Origin: AWTP1-13 sp963840075
GTDB taxonomy: Bacteria; Pseudomonadota; Alphaproteobacteria; Rhizobiales; Hyphomicrobiaceae
Direction of reading: 5' to 3'
DNA: 64,000 nucleotides
NCBI GenBank assembly: GCA_963840075.1
Contig: CAWIXS010000016.1
Coordinates: 15,776 to 79,775 of the forward strand
The translations under genes were made by a program, and so were the position numbers. The notes under the pieces were generated by a model, which did not search any database, was not told the DNA's origin, and saw nothing but the letters and a program-made list of their open reading frames with translations. This document shows, piece by piece, positions 17,460-27,034 of the stretch (position 1 is its first letter; each line of letters begins with the position of its first letter).

Positions 17460-19829
17460 ATGACCGAGAATACCATCGGCAAGGGCAAGCAGCCGGGCGG
17501 CCATGGCGGCGGCTCGGGAGGCGCGCCCGCTTTCCTGGTCGACCTGGCCCGGAACGCTCCGGCCATGATGTGGACCTTCACGGCCACCACCTTTCTCTCC
17601 GCGCTGCTCCTGTTCGCGATCCAGCCGATGTTCGCCAAGACGGTGCTGCCCGTGCTCGGCGGCTCGCCGTCGGTGTGGTCGGTGTCGGTGTTCTTCTTCC
17701 AGGCGGCGCTGCTGGCGGGCTACCTCTACGCCCACCTCCTGATCAACAAGGCGCCGGCGCACCTGACGGGGTACATCCACCTTGCGGTGTGCGTGCTGGC
17801 GTTCGTCTGCCTGCCCATCGGCACGTCGACGTGGTTCGACGAGCCGCCATCGGACCGCGAGCCTTACCTGTGGCAGCTCGGCCTGTTCACGGTGTCGATC
17901 GGGCTGCCGTTCATGGCGGTGTCGGCCAACGCGCCGCTGCTGCAGGCGTGGTTCGCGCGCAGCGGCCACCCCGACGCACGCGACCCCTACTTCATGTATG
18001 CGGCGAGCAACCTCGGCAGCCTGATCGCGCTCATCGGCTATCCCTTCCTGCTGGAGCCGGCGTTCGGCCTCTCCCAGCTCAAGGTGCACTGGGCGTGGGC
18101 CTACGGCCTCCTGGTGCTGGCGCTCGCCGCCTCGTTCTTCCTGATGCGCGGCGCCCAGGCCGGCGGCGTGCCGGAGGAGGCGGCCCCGCCCGACACCGAC
18201 ATCGCCTCGGCCGAGGCCCCGACCTGGCTCAGCCGGCTCGCCTGGATCGGGCTGGCGTTCGTCCCGGCCGCCCTGGTGACGGCGTTCACGGTGCACATCA
18301 CGACCGACGTTGCCTCCGCGCCGCTGCTGTGGGTGATCCCGCTGGCGCTCTATCTGCTCACCTTCGTCCTGGTGTTCCGTGACCCGCCCCTGATCCCGCG
18401 CGCTGCCCTTCTGTTCCTGCACCTCGTCGCCCTGGTGGTCGCCTTGATTGCCCTGACGCGACCCACCATCGACTGGTTCACGGTGAGCTTCTCCGGTGCC
18501 GCCGCGTTCCTGACGACGGCGATGCTGGCGCACCGCACCCTCTACGAGGTGCGCCCGGCGCCGCGCTACCTCACGGAGTTCTATCTGTGGATGTCGTTCG
18601 GCGGCGCGCTGGGCGGCATGTTCACCGCCCTGGTGGCGCCCAAGCTCTTCATCGAGATCTACGAGTACCCGCTGCTGCTGGCCCTGTCGATGGCCTGCCG
18701 GCCGGGCGCGCTGACGCTCCCGAAGGAGAAGCAGCGCGACGAGCTGCTCGTGCTCGGCATCATTGCCGCCGCCGGGGTGCTGCTCATCTGGGGCGTGCCG
18801 AACTGGCGTGCGGAAATCGTGCGAGACCTGGGGGCCACCCCGCTGGTCGTCATTACCATGGCACTGGCCCTGCTCGCGTTCGTCCGCCATCCCCCGCGCC
18901 AGCTGGTGGCCGCGGGCATGATCTGTGCGGCGCTCGTGTGGCTGCCCTCGGAGGTGAGGCGCGCGGACCCGCTCAACCCTGCGCCGCAACGCAGCTTCTT
19001 CGGCGTCTATCGCATGAATGTCGATCGTTACCCGACCGGCTTCTTCCGCTCACTGATCCACGGCACGACCCTGCACGGCGCGCAGCGTATCGCCGACGCC
19101 AAGGCAAACCTCGTCGAGGACACCGTACCGACCACCTACTACTACCCGAAGAGCCCGATTGGCCTGACGATCGCCAAGCGGCGCGAGGTCCTGGGCAAGG
19201 AGAAGGGCCAATACGGCATCGTCGGTCTGGGCACCGGCTCCAGCGCCTGTCACAAGCAGGAGGGCGAGACCTGGAGGTTCTTCGAGATCGACCCGATGGT
19301 CATCAAGATCGCCAAGAGCCCGAAGAACTTCACCTTCATCAGCAAGTGCCAGCCCGAAATCGACATCGCCGTCGGCGATGCGCGGCTCACCATCGGCAAG
19401 GAGGAGGACGAGAGCTTCGACCTGTTCGTCATCGATGCGTTCACCTCCGACGCGATACCCGTGCACATGCTGACCAAGGAGGCAATCGAGCTGTTCTTGC
19501 GCAAGCTCAAGCCGGAGGGAGCGGTGCTGCTGCACACCTCGAACCGGCATCTCGACCTGGAGGGGGTGCTGGCCTCGACACTGAAGATCTTGCCGGAGGG
19601 AACGGCAGGGCTGATCATGCAGGATGTGAATGCCGACAAGAACAAATATCCCGGGGAGACGGGCTCCTCCGTGGTGATCTTCACCAAGAGCGAGGCCGCG
19701 CTGGAGCGTTACCGGGAGCTCGACGGTGTGAGCGAGCTGGTGGAGCGAGACCCGCCCTTGCGGGCTTGGACCGACGACTACTCCGATATCCTGGGGGCGT
19801 TCCTCAGCCGCAGGCGGGGCCGAGAGTGA
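17460..19829 (+). CDS. Integral-membrane spermidine-synthase-like protein
   Basis: 789 residues from ATG 17460 with GGGGAGAGG upstream. An N-terminal domain of roughly 12 membrane segments (about 40-540) is fused to a C-terminal Rossmann-type spermidine-synthase-like domain: GIVGLGTGSSACH (nucleotide loop), FFEIDPMVIKIA and DLFVIDAFTSDAIPVHML. The family is common in proteobacteria, often annotated fused MFS/spermidine synthase; aminopropyl transfer has not generally been shown. Its last 52 bp overlap the convergent MerR gene. Confidence 0.85.
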   Translation: MTENTIGKGKQPGGHGGGSGGAPAFLVDLARNAPAMMWTFTATTFLSALLLFAIQPMFAKTVLPVLGGSPSVWSVSVFFFQAALLAGYLYAHLLINKAPAHLTGYIHLAVCVLAFVCLPIGTSTWFDEPPSDREPYLWQLGLFTVSIGLPFMAVSANAPLLQAWFARSGHPDARDPYFMYAASNLGSLIALIGYPFLLEPAFGLSQLKVHWAWAYGLLVLALAASFFLMRGAQAGGVPEEAAPPDTDIASAEAPTWLSRLAWIGLAFVPAALVTAFTVHITTDVASAPLLWVIPLALYLLTFVLVFRDPPLIPRAALLFLHLVALVVALIALTRPTIDWFTVSFSGAAAFLTTAMLAHRTLYEVRPAPRYLTEFYLWMSFGGALGGMFTALVAPKLFIEIYEYPLLLALSMACRPGALTLPKEKQRDELLVLGIIAAAGVLLIWGVPNWRAEIVRDLGATPLVVITMALALLAFVRHPPRQLVAAGMICAALVWLPSEVRRADPLNPAPQRSFFGVYRMNVDRYPTGFFRSLIHGTTLHGAQRIADAKANLVEDTVPTTYYYPKSPIGLTIAKRREVLGKEKGQYGIVGLGTGSSACHKQEGETWRFFEIDPMVIKIAKSPKNFTFISKCQPEIDIAVGDARLTIGKEEDESFDLFVIDAFTSDAIPVHMLTKEAIELFLRKLKPEGAVLLHTSNRHLDLEGVLASTLKILPEGTAGLIMQDVNADKNKYPGETGSSVVIFTKSEAALERYRELDGVSELVERDPPLRAWTDDYSDILGAFLSRRRGRE

Positions 19830-20374
19830 CCGGGGGCGGCAGTGCAGGCAACGGGCGCGGCGTCTTTCGAGCCCGCCCCCGCCGTCGCCCGAGACAGGCG
19901 GGCTAGCCGCCCGCCGCCGCCCTCTTCGGACGCTGAACGGGCGGGGCCGCCGTCTCGAACGTCCCGCAGCATGGCGTTGAGCGCGCCGAGTTCCGCCACC
20001 ACCGTGCGCAGCACGCCCAGCTCCGCCTCGGTGAGCGTGCGCCGCGCGTCGTGCGGCTGAGCCGGTGGCTGCTGGCGCATGCGCGCGCTGCGCTCCCCCG
20101 CCTGCACCCGGCCGATCAGCTTCACGTCCTCCACGCCGCCCTGACGCAGAATCTTCTGCACACCTCTGATCGAGTAGCCTTCCGCTTGCAGCAGGTGCCG
20201 GATGCCGAGCAGGAGCTGGATATCGGCGGGCCGATAGTAGCGCCGGCCGCCGCCGCGCTTCATCGGCTTCAGCTGCGGGAATCGCGCTTCCCAGAAGCGC
20301 AGCACGTGCTTCTTGACGCCCAGCTCGTCGGACACTTCACTGATGTTGCGAAATGCCTCCACCGCCTTTGGCAA
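19778..20374 (-). CDS. MerR-family transcriptional regulator
   Basis: 198 residues. An N-terminal winged helix: RNISEVSDELGVKKHVLRFWE, then RYYRPADIQLLLGIRHLL and YSIRGVQKILR. The C-terminal half is low-complexity and lacks Cys-based metal ligands. This regulator normally follows ihfA in alphaproteobacteria, as it does here 34 nt downstream. The gene tail overlaps the convergent spermidine-synthase-like gene. Confidence 0.9.
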   Translation of the reverse strand: MPKAVEAFRNISEVSDELGVKKHVLRFWEARFPQLKPMKRGGGRRYYRPADIQLLLGIRHLLQAEGYSIRGVQKILRQGGVEDVKLIGRVQAGERSARMRQQPPAQPHDARRTLTEAELGVLRTVVAELGALNAMLRDVRDGGPARSASEEGGGGRLARLSRATAGAGSKDAAPVACTAAPGHSRPRLRLRNAPRISE

Positions 20375-20408
20375 GGCTCACCCCGCTTCGATCGCTTCGT
20401 GGACCCGG

Positions 20409-20726
20409 TTATTCCGCAGCTCGACGCCGTGCTAGCCCGGCGTTGATGCGGTCCTTCATGATGTTGCTCGGTCGAAAGACCAGCACGCGCCGGGGTGTGA
20501 TCGGCACCTCCTGGCCCGTTTTGGGGTTGCGGCCCACGCGCTCGCCCTTCTTGCGTATGTTGAACGATCCGAACGAGGAGAGTTTGACGGCCTCGCCTTC
20601 CGCCAACCGCTCCGAAAGCACCTTGATCACGAGCTCCACCAGCTCCTGCGACTCGTTTCGAGGCAATCCGACCTTCAGGACGACCGACTCCGCAAGATCC
20701 GCGCGCGTGAGTGTCTTGCCACTCAT
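20409..20726 (-). CDS. ihfA: Integration host factor subunit alpha
   Basis: 105 residues from the ATG at 20726. TLTRADLAESV opens the HU/IHF fold, FGSFNIRKKGERVGRNPKTG leads into the DNA-intercalating arm, then PITPRRVLVFRPS closes the body. With IhfB it makes the heterodimer that bends DNA at replication, recombination and promoter sites. Genes fabH (upstream) and merR (downstream) are in the conserved order. Confidence 0.95.
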   Translation of the reverse strand: MSGKTLTRADLAESVVLKVGLPRNESQELVELVIKVLSERLAEGEAVKLSSFGSFNIRKKGERVGRNPKTGQEVPITPRRVLVFRPSNIMKDRINAGLARRRAAE

Positions 20727-20836
20727 GGTTCCTACCACCCCTCCCCTATTGGTGCTTTTTGATGCTAGCCCGCGCCCCTCCCGAGGGTCAACAGCAACAG
20801 TCTGATATCGCACACTGAAATAGCATCGGTGTGGCC

Positions 20837-21814
20837 CTACCAGCGCGCCAGGGCCGCCCCCCAGGTAAAGCCTCCCCCCATGGCCTCCATCAGCACCAGG
20901 CATCCTTCCCTGATCCGATGATCTTCGAAGGCCTGATTGAGCGCAAGCGGCACGGAGGCTGCCGAGGTGTTGCCATGCTTGTCGAGCGTCACCACCACCT
21001 TGTGGGGCGGAATGCCGAGCTTCTTGCCGATGCCGTCGAGGATGCGCTTGTTGGCCTGATGCGGAACGTAGAGGTCGATCTCGTCGGGTGCGTAGCCCGA
21101 CATCACCAGCGTCTCCTCGATCACGCTGGAGATCTTTTGTACCGCATGGCGAAAGACCTCGCGTCCATTCATGCGCAGGTGGCCGGTGGTCTTGGTGGAC
21201 CCCGGACCGCCGTCCACGTAGAGCAGCTCCTCGAAACGGCCGTCCGAGCGCAGCCGCGTGGCGAGAATGCCGCGGTCGTCGCGGTTGCCGATCTGCGTCT
21301 GGGCCTCGAGGACGATGGCGCCCGCACCGTCACCGAACAGCACGCACGTGCCCCGGTCCTTCCAGTCGAGGATGCGCGAGAAGGATTCGGCGCCGACAAC
21401 GAGCGCGCGCTTGGACTGGCCGGTCTTGATGAAGTTGTCGGCAATCGCGAGGGCAAAGATGAAGCCCGAGCAGACGGCCTGGACGTCGAACGCGGCCCCC
21501 TTGGTGACGCCGAGGCCGCACTGGATCTTGACGGCCGTCGCGGGGAACGTGCGGTCGGGCGTGGCCGTGGCACAGATCACGAGGTCGATGTCGATGGGGT
21601 CGATGCCGGCGCGAACCAGGGCCTGGCGGGAGGCCGCAATGCCCATGTCGGAGGTGAACTCACCCTCCTCCGCGATGTGGCGCTCCTCGATGCCGGTGCG
21701 CTCCCTGATCCATTCGTCGCTGGTATCCACAATGCGCGCGAGGTCGTCGTTGGTGACCACCCGTTTGGGCAGATGGGCACCAACGCCGCGGATCACAGAT
21801 CTAACGATCGCCAA
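20837..21814 (-). CDS. fabH: Beta-ketoacyl-ACP synthase III
   Basis: 325 residues, standard KASIII length. The catalytic triad is complete: Cys in DVQAVCSGFIFAL, His in YVPHQANKRILDGIG and Asn in LDKHGNTSAASVP; the N-terminus carries YLPKRVVTNDDLA-like VVTNDDLARIVDTSDEW. It condenses acetyl-CoA with malonyl-ACP to start fatty-acid synthesis in the cytoplasm. Downstream of plsX by 39 nt, forming a lipid-initiation unit. Confidence 0.97.
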   Translation of the reverse strand: MAIVRSVIRGVGAHLPKRVVTNDDLARIVDTSDEWIRERTGIEERHIAEEGEFTSDMGIAASRQALVRAGIDPIDIDLVICATATPDRTFPATAVKIQCGLGVTKGAAFDVQAVCSGFIFALAIADNFIKTGQSKRALVVGAESFSRILDWKDRGTCVLFGDGAGAIVLEAQTQIGNRDDRGILATRLRSDGRFEELLYVDGGPGSTKTTGHLRMNGREVFRHAVQKISSVIEETLVMSGYAPDEIDLYVPHQANKRILDGIGKKLGIPPHKVVVTLDKHGNTSAASVPLALNQAFEDHRIREGCLVLMEAMGGGFTWGAALARW

Positions 21815-21853
21815 CTTGCACCTCGCCCTCGCCGTTCCATCCCCTCGTCCCGG

Positions 21854-22927
21854 TCATGCTTGCTTCGCCTCCGGTGATTTGCTGCTGGAGAGCTTTCCGT
21901 GCAATGCCTCCAGGTCGGCAGCCAAATGCGCGAGCAGATCGCTCCCGGCCATGTCGTAGCCGACCCCGATCGCGCTGGCGAAGCCGAAAGCGTCCATGCC
22001 CCCGTGACTCTTGATCACAATGCCATTCAGCCCCAGGAACGGTCCGCCGTTGAACCCGCGCGGGTCCATGCGCTCCTTGAGCGCCCGCAACCCTCGTTCG
22101 GCGAGGAGCGCGCCGAGCTTTGCCGCGAGCGAGCTCGTCAGGGCCTCGCGCACGTAGGCTGCCATCTGCTTGGCCGTGCCCTCGGCGGTCTTGAGCGCGA
22201 TGTTGCCGGCATAGCCTTCGACGACGACTACATCGACGATGCCCTGCCCGATCTGATCGCCTTCGATGAAGCCGCGATAGTCGATGGGCAGGTCGTTCTC
22301 CTTGAGCCAGGCGTGCGCCTGCCGCACCTCCTCGATGCCCTTGATCTCCTCGACGCCGATGTTGAGGAGCCCGACGCGCGGCCGCTCGATGCCCCACAGG
22401 GCCCGCGCCATGGCGGCGCCCATCAGCGCGAAATCGGCGAGCTGGCGGGCCGTGGCGCCGATGTTGGCGCCGAGGTCCAGCACGATGCAATTGTCGCCGA
22501 GAGTGGGCCACTGTCCGGCGATGACGGGGCGCTCGATGCCGGGCATCGTGCCCAGGATCAGCTTGGCCATGGCCATCAGGGCGCCGGTGTTGCCGGCCGA
22601 GACCGCGCACGCCGCCTCGCCCTTCTGCACCGCATCGATTGCGAGCCACATGCTGGAGCCGCGGCCGCGCCGCAGGGCCTGGCTCGGCTTGTCCTGCATC
22701 TCCACGGTGATGTCGGTGTCCACGATGCGCGAGCGTTCGGCGAGGGCGGGATGCCCGGCGAGGTGCGGCTCGATGCGCGCGCGGTCGCCGATGAGGAGGA
22801 AGTCGATGTCGGGATGCCGCTCGAGCGCCAGGGCAGCTCCAGGCACGACGACCGCAGGGCCTCGATCGCCGCCCATGGCATCGAGCGAAATCGTGCGCGG
22901 CCCTGCCATGGCATCTTCGCCCTGCAT
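21854..22927 (-). CDS. plsX: Phosphate acyltransferase
   Basis: 357 residues. ISLDAMGGDRGP at the N-terminus, SAGNTGALMAMA, PVIAGQWPT and the late GGPFLGLNGIVIKSHGGMD are PlsX blocks. It makes acyl-phosphate from acyl-ACP for the PlsY/PlsC phospholipid pathway and acts peripherally at the membrane. A 136-bp gap separates it from the DUF177 gene upstream. Confidence 0.97.
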   Translation of the reverse strand: MQGEDAMAGPRTISLDAMGGDRGPAVVVPGAALALERHPDIDFLLIGDRARIEPHLAGHPALAERSRIVDTDITVEMQDKPSQALRRGRGSSMWLAIDAVQKGEAACAVSAGNTGALMAMAKLILGTMPGIERPVIAGQWPTLGDNCIVLDLGANIGATARQLADFALMGAAMARALWGIERPRVGLLNIGVEEIKGIEEVRQAHAWLKENDLPIDYRGFIEGDQIGQGIVDVVVVEGYAGNIALKTAEGTAKQMAAYVREALTSSLAAKLGALLAERGLRALKERMDPRGFNGGPFLGLNGIVIKSHGGMDAFGFASAIGVGYDMAGSDLLAHLAADLEALHGKLSSSKSPEAKQA

Positions 22928-23063
22928 GATTTGCTGCGAGCCCAGCCGTGGGCAGACGCCCCAACGCCGGCCCCGCAGCCCCCCGAAAAGGCCAGACCAT
23001 AGCCGTTAACGCTCGCGAAACAACCTGTTTTTCACGCCCTCGCAAGGCGTCGCCCGCGCCAGC

Positions 23064-23582
23064 TCAGCGCTTGCCCCGCATTTTCGCCAGGGCTGCGAAG
23101 GGGCTGTCCGACCCGCCACCCTCCGGCGTTGTCGTCGAGGGCTCGAACGTCACGCCGGGCTTGCGCGGAAACAGGTCGATGGCGCCGGCCACGGCCTCGA
23201 AGATCACCCGGCCGATCTCGATGCGTCCCGCGACGATCGGCTCCAGATCGGGCTCGTCGCGCATATCGACCGCGCCACCGGCGCTGGGCTCGGGCATCTC
23301 GGTCTCGGGCCAATAGTCAACGCTGAAGCTGTCCGCGACCCTGTTGACCAGCGGCTCAAGGGTCACAACGCAGGTCTGCTCCACCTCCGCCTCGACCGTA
23401 CCCGACGCGTGGACGTGCCCGCCGCCTTTCGGGGCCACAATATAGCGCGCCGTCAGGCTCCTGCAGGCGACGAGCTCCAAGGCGCGGGCGACGGCCTCGC
23501 ATTCCTCACGTGTCGCGGAGCGCTCGACCGTCAGGCCGGCCTCGGGAATCTCCCGCACTGACATGCTCCCAGGCAATCTCAC
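23064..23582 (-). CDS. DUF177 (YceD-type) protein
   Basis: 172 residues. The family pattern includes the Cys-containing strand VEQTCVVTLEPLVNRVAD, then FSVDYWPE, and the acidic DLEPIVAGRIEIGRVIFE. YceD is linked to 23S rRNA accumulation in plants and bacteria; in alphaproteobacteria it sits, as here, between the CBP3 chaperone and plsX. Its start overlaps the chaperone stop by 4 nt. Confidence 0.88.
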   Translation of the reverse strand: MRLPGSMSVREIPEAGLTVERSATREECEAVARALELVACRSLTARYIVAPKGGGHVHASGTVEAEVEQTCVVTLEPLVNRVADSFSVDYWPETEMPEPSAGGAVDMRDEPDLEPIVAGRIEIGRVIFEAVAGAIDLFPRKPGVTFEPSTTTPEGGGSDSPFAALAKMRGKR

Positions 23583-24193
23583 CGGGCATAGCCCCCTCCG
23601 TCGTCAAGCGATCGCCCGCACGTCGCGTCCGGTTTGCCAATTTGCGGCCAAGCCAGGCGTCCGGCAAGAACCTCGGTGCCCGGCAGCAGATCGAGGCGAT
23701 GTTTCGCCTGGCGCGTGTATCCGCCGAGCCGATCGGCATCCGCGCCCTGGGCAGCGCCGGCGCCCGCCAGATGGTCGAGAATGGCGGCAGTCAGCGGGCC
23801 GTCCGAAGCCTCCGCCAATGCTGCCCCGTAGGCCGCGTGGCGCTCGTGCAGAGCGGCAACCGCGCGCTTCACGTGCCGGGGCACCGCCAGATCGCCCACT
23901 GTCATCTCGCGCAGCGTATCGTCGAGATCGTCCACGAGCACCTCCGTCAAGGCCCGGCCGAGGCGGTGCCCAGGATCACCGGCGTCCGCCAGGCGGTGCA
24001 ACACCAGGACCAGGTGCAGAGCGATCATCTCGAAGCGCCCTTCCGCCGTGTCTGGCACGCCCCACTCGGCGTAGAAGCCGCGCGACCGCGCTTGCGTCAC
24101 AATCGAGCCATAAAGGGAGCGTGCTTTCTGGCGCTGGTCCTGCCTTTGTTTCAGCCACGTCAGCATGTGTGCGTTCCGGTGTGAGCGCGGCAT
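23579..24193 (-). CDS. Ubiquinol-cytochrome c chaperone (CBP3-type) family protein
   Basis: 204 residues. ARSLYGSIVTQARSRGFY at the N-terminus and GRFEMIALHLVLVLHRLAD are the diagnostic stretches of the family, followed by the LTEVLVDDLDDTLREM and VGDLAVPRHVKR blocks. The mitochondrial homologue assists cytochrome b maturation. Positioned between bamE (divergent) and DUF177 in the conserved alphaproteobacterial order. Confidence 0.9.
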   Translation of the reverse strand: MPRSHRNAHMLTWLKQRQDQRQKARSLYGSIVTQARSRGFYAEWGVPDTAEGRFEMIALHLVLVLHRLADAGDPGHRLGRALTEVLVDDLDDTLREMTVGDLAVPRHVKRAVAALHERHAAYGAALAEASDGPLTAAILDHLAGAGAAQGADADRLGGYTRQAKHRLDLLPGTEVLAGRLAWPQIGKPDATCGRSLDDGGGYAR

Positions 24194-24301
24194 GCGCCTG
24201 TTGGTTGATAGTCAGGGTTGGACCTCAGCTGGTGACGCGAGGGGAGTCGCTGTAACCTGTTCGAATCGCTGGTGCTGCGACCAGTCTCGGGGGAACTACA
24301 A

Positions 24302-24817
24302 ATGATGCGCCTGCTGGCCCGCCCGCGCAAGGTAGGGGACGTGTCGAGATCCGACCGCCGGTCTGGTCTCAGTTTGCGGGCCGCGAATGCGCTGGGCCTT
24401 GCCGCTATATTGAGCTTGGCCTTGGCCGCCTGCGGGGAGACCATAACCAAGCACGGCCACCACTTCCAGGAGAACGACCTGAAGCAGGTCTCCAACGGCA
24501 TGAGCCAGGAGCAGGTCAAGGGCGCCCTCGGCACGCCGACGACGACTGCGACCGTGGGGCAGGGCAGCGCCTACTACTACATCTCGAGCACGCAGGGGCA
24601 GACGTCCTTCTTCAAGCCGGTCGAGAAGGACCGCAAGGTGCTGGCGGTCTACTTCAACCAGCTGGGCTCCGTCGACCGGGTCGCGCACTACGGGATCAAG
24701 GACGGCAAGGTGTTCGACTACGCCAGGCAGAAGACGCCGACGCCGTCCCGCGACGAGGGCATCCTGAAGGCGCTGTTCCGCAACCTCGGTGCCAAGCAGT
24801 TCGGCACCATCGACTGA
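24302..24817 (+). CDS. bamE: Outer-membrane assembly lipoprotein BamE/SmpA/OmlA
   Basis: About 171 residues from the ATG at 24302 (GGGGGA upstream; an in-frame start at 24272 is possible). A long N-terminal region precedes the lipobox LALAAC, after which HGHHFQENDLKQVSNGMSQEQV and the SAYYYISS strand show the SmpA/OmlA fold. It is a subunit of the Bam complex; bamA is 25 kb away in this window. Divergent from the CBP3 chaperone gene. Confidence 0.88.
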   Translation: MMRLLARPRKVGDVSRSDRRSGLSLRAANALGLAAILSLALAACGETITKHGHHFQENDLKQVSNGMSQEQVKGALGTPTTTATVGQGSAYYYISSTQGQTSFFKPVEKDRKVLAVYFNQLGSVDRVAHYGIKDGKVFDYARQKTPTPSRDEGILKALFRNLGAKQFGTID

Positions 24818-24914
24818 GCCCCACATGAGGCCCTGCGCCGCCCGTCAACCGCCAGCTCCGGCGCGCCGCAGAGCCTAGAGGGTCGCAGGGCGGCGAGGCC
24901 GCGCAGGCGTCGCG

Positions 24915-25184
24915 TCAATCGGATGCGCCGCCACTTGCGCGATATTGCGTCGGCGAGGCGCCGAAGCGGCGGCGACAGCAGCGGTTGAAGCAGGAGACGC
25001 AGTCGAAGCCGCTGGCGTAGGCGATCTCGACCGCCCGCATACGGTCGTGCCGGCGGTCGGCGAGCGTGGCGCGCGCATTTTGCAGCCTGAGCTCGAGCAC
25101 GCGCTCGGTGAAGCTGGCACCGGCTTCGTCCAGCAAGTCCTGCACGTAGCGGGGGGACAGGCGAACCTTCGCCGAGATCGCCAC
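24915..25184 (-). pseudogene. AraC-family regulator, C-terminal HTH fragment
   Basis: About 80 residues: LSPRYVQDLLDEAGASFTE is the first helix-turn-helix and EIAYASGFDCVSCFNRCCRRRFGASP the second, as in the AraC DNA-binding domain. The sensory domain is absent; the fragment meets an opposite-strand OmpA fragment at about 25168-25184. Expression as a functional regulator is unlikely. Confidence 0.7.
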
Positions 25185-25437
25185 CCTGATGAAGGCCGAC
25201 CCCAGGCTGTCCGTGCTCGTCGTCGGGCAGACCGTCAGCGTCGGCGGCTTCGACTACAGCGTCGACCTCTCGCGCCGGCGCGCTCAGGCCGTCGTCGCCG
25301 CCCTCGTCTCGCAATACGGCATCGCCGCCGCCCGCCTCAAGGCGACCGGCGTCGGCATGAGCGCTCCCGCGGCCAGCATCGACGGCGAGGAAGGCCGCGC
25401 CAGGAACCGCCACGTCGAGCTCGTCAAGCTGAACTGA
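25168..25437 (+). pseudogene. OmpA-family C-terminal domain fragment
   Basis: EIATLMKADPRLSVLVVGQT, then DYSVDLSRRRAQAVVAALV and EGRARNRHVELV, is the peptidoglycan-binding OmpA domain, complete at its C-terminus but without signal peptide or barrel. The first usable ATG is at 25189. It joins the AraC fragment with no spacer, so both are products of one rearrangement. Confidence 0.7.
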
Positions 25438-25495
25438 CAAGCAGGGCCGAGCGTCCGCGAGACCGACGTGGGTCTTCGCTGCCGCTTCGACCGGC

Positions 25496-26911
25496 CTACG
25501 CCGCCTCCGGCAGCGGTACGCCGGCGGCGGCAAACGCCGCCTTCTGCCGCGCGGCCACCTCGTCCAGCACGAAGCCCTCGATGGTCTCGTTGAACATGTC
25601 GTGCCAGTTGAGCCTGGCGGCGAGGTGCAGGAACACACCGCCCAGCCCGATCGCGGCGCGGTCCATGAACACGAACTCGCGCGGCACCTTCACCGGGCCC
25701 TTCTCCTGCAGCTGCTTGTGCACGGTGAAGGCCTCCTTGCGCCCGTACTGGCCGGGCGTGGTGCCTTCGGCGATCTCGCGCTCGCGGTCGTCGAGCAGCG
25801 GCCCGTAGATGAACTTCGCCCAGATGTTGAGGGTGTCGATCAGCTCGTTGGAAAGGCCCTTGAAGCCCCAAATCTCATAGGCGTGCATCATCAGGTCGCG
25901 GTTGCCCTTGAGCAGGCCGGTGTAGAGGTCGATCACGCCCTGCACGAACGGTGTCGGGAAAGTGCGGATGCAGCCGTAGTCGAGCAGATTGATGCCGGCG
26001 GGTCGGCCCAGGCTGCCCTCCGAGCCCCCGGCTGAGCCGTTCGGCGTCTCGCCGGAGAAGATTGTGTAGTTGCCGAGGTGCGGATCGCCGTGGATCACGC
26101 CGTAGTGCGAGAACGGGAACCACCAGGCCTTGAACAGCGCGCGGGCGATGGCGTTGCGGTGGTCCAGCGGCGACTCCTTGAAGTCGAGCAGGCGCCGGCC
26201 CTCGAGCCACGCCATGCTCAAGAGCCGCTTGGTGGAGAGCTCCTGCCTCCACTCCGGCACCCGGATGGAGGGCTCGTCCTTGAAGATTGCCGCATAGAGC
26301 GCCATGTGGCGCGCTTCCAGGTCGTAGTTCAGCTCCTCGCGCAGGCGCGCGGTGATCTCCTTGAGGATCTCGGCCGTCTCCACCGCGGGGTTCATCCGCG
26401 CGTGCAGCGCAAACACCATCTTGAGCTGGTTGAGGTCGGCCTCCACCGCCGACTGCATGTCGGGGTACTGCAGCTTGCAGGCCAGTAGAGCGCCGTCGTG
26501 CGCGACCGCACGATGCACCTGGCCCAGCGACGCCGAGGCCGACGGCTGCTGCTCGAAGCTCTTGAACCGCCCCGCCCAGTCCGGACCCAGCTCCGCCACC
26601 ATGCGGCGGCGCACAAATGCGGGGCCCATGGGCGGCGCCTGCGACTGCAGCTGGGTCAGCGCCTGCGCGTACTCGGCAGGGAGTGCCTCGGGGATGGTGG
26701 CCAGCATCTGCGCCACCTTCATGATCGGCCCCTTGAGGCCGCCGAGCGCCGCAGCCAGCGCCGCCGCATTGGCGGCATCGTTGCCCTCGCGGCCGAACAG
26801 GCGCTGCCCGGCGACGCGCGCCGCCACCGCCCCGACATTGGCGCCGACGCGCACGTAGCGTGCGGCCCGCGCGGAGAGCCGGTTCTCCTCGTCGTCCTTG
26901 CGGTCGTTCAC
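25496..26911 (-). CDS. ABC1/UbiB-family atypical kinase
   Basis: 471 residues. GGLKGPIMKVAQMLAT is the KxGQ-type signature of the family, followed by SASLGQVHRA (Ala-rich nucleotide loop), HGDPHLGNY (catalytic loop) and LLDYGCIRTF (DFG equivalent). UbiB/COQ8 proteins support ubiquinone biosynthesis through an ATPase activity; this one is a paralogue branch, and its target is unknown. Single gene, divergent from the MFS transporter. Confidence 0.88.
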   Translation of the reverse strand: MNDRKDDEENRLSARAARYVRVGANVGAVAARVAGQRLFGREGNDAANAAALAAALGGLKGPIMKVAQMLATIPEALPAEYAQALTQLQSQAPPMGPAFVRRRMVAELGPDWAGRFKSFEQQPSASASLGQVHRAVAHDGALLACKLQYPDMQSAVEADLNQLKMVFALHARMNPAVETAEILKEITARLREELNYDLEARHMALYAAIFKDEPSIRVPEWRQELSTKRLLSMAWLEGRRLLDFKESPLDHRNAIARALFKAWWFPFSHYGVIHGDPHLGNYTIFSGETPNGSAGGSEGSLGRPAGINLLDYGCIRTFPTPFVQGVIDLYTGLLKGNRDLMMHAYEIWGFKGLSNELIDTLNIWAKFIYGPLLDDREREIAEGTTPGQYGRKEAFTVHKQLQEKGPVKVPREFVFMDRAAIGLGGVFLHLAARLNWHDMFNETIEGFVLDEVAARQKAAFAAAGVPLPEAA

Positions 26912-27034
26912 GGGCTGGCCCTCCTGTCCCCTTGCAATATCGGAGCGCGGCTGCCCTGCGTCCAGAGGGCAATATGCGCCGGACGAGCGCGTGCTACCTT
27001 GGCGCGTTTGGCCCAGTCAGGATCGGGCGAGAGA

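Noticed and set aside
17418..18989. 523-codon minus-strand frame
   Set aside because: Antisense to the spermidine-synthase-like membrane protein; Gln/Arg/His-rich and no family.
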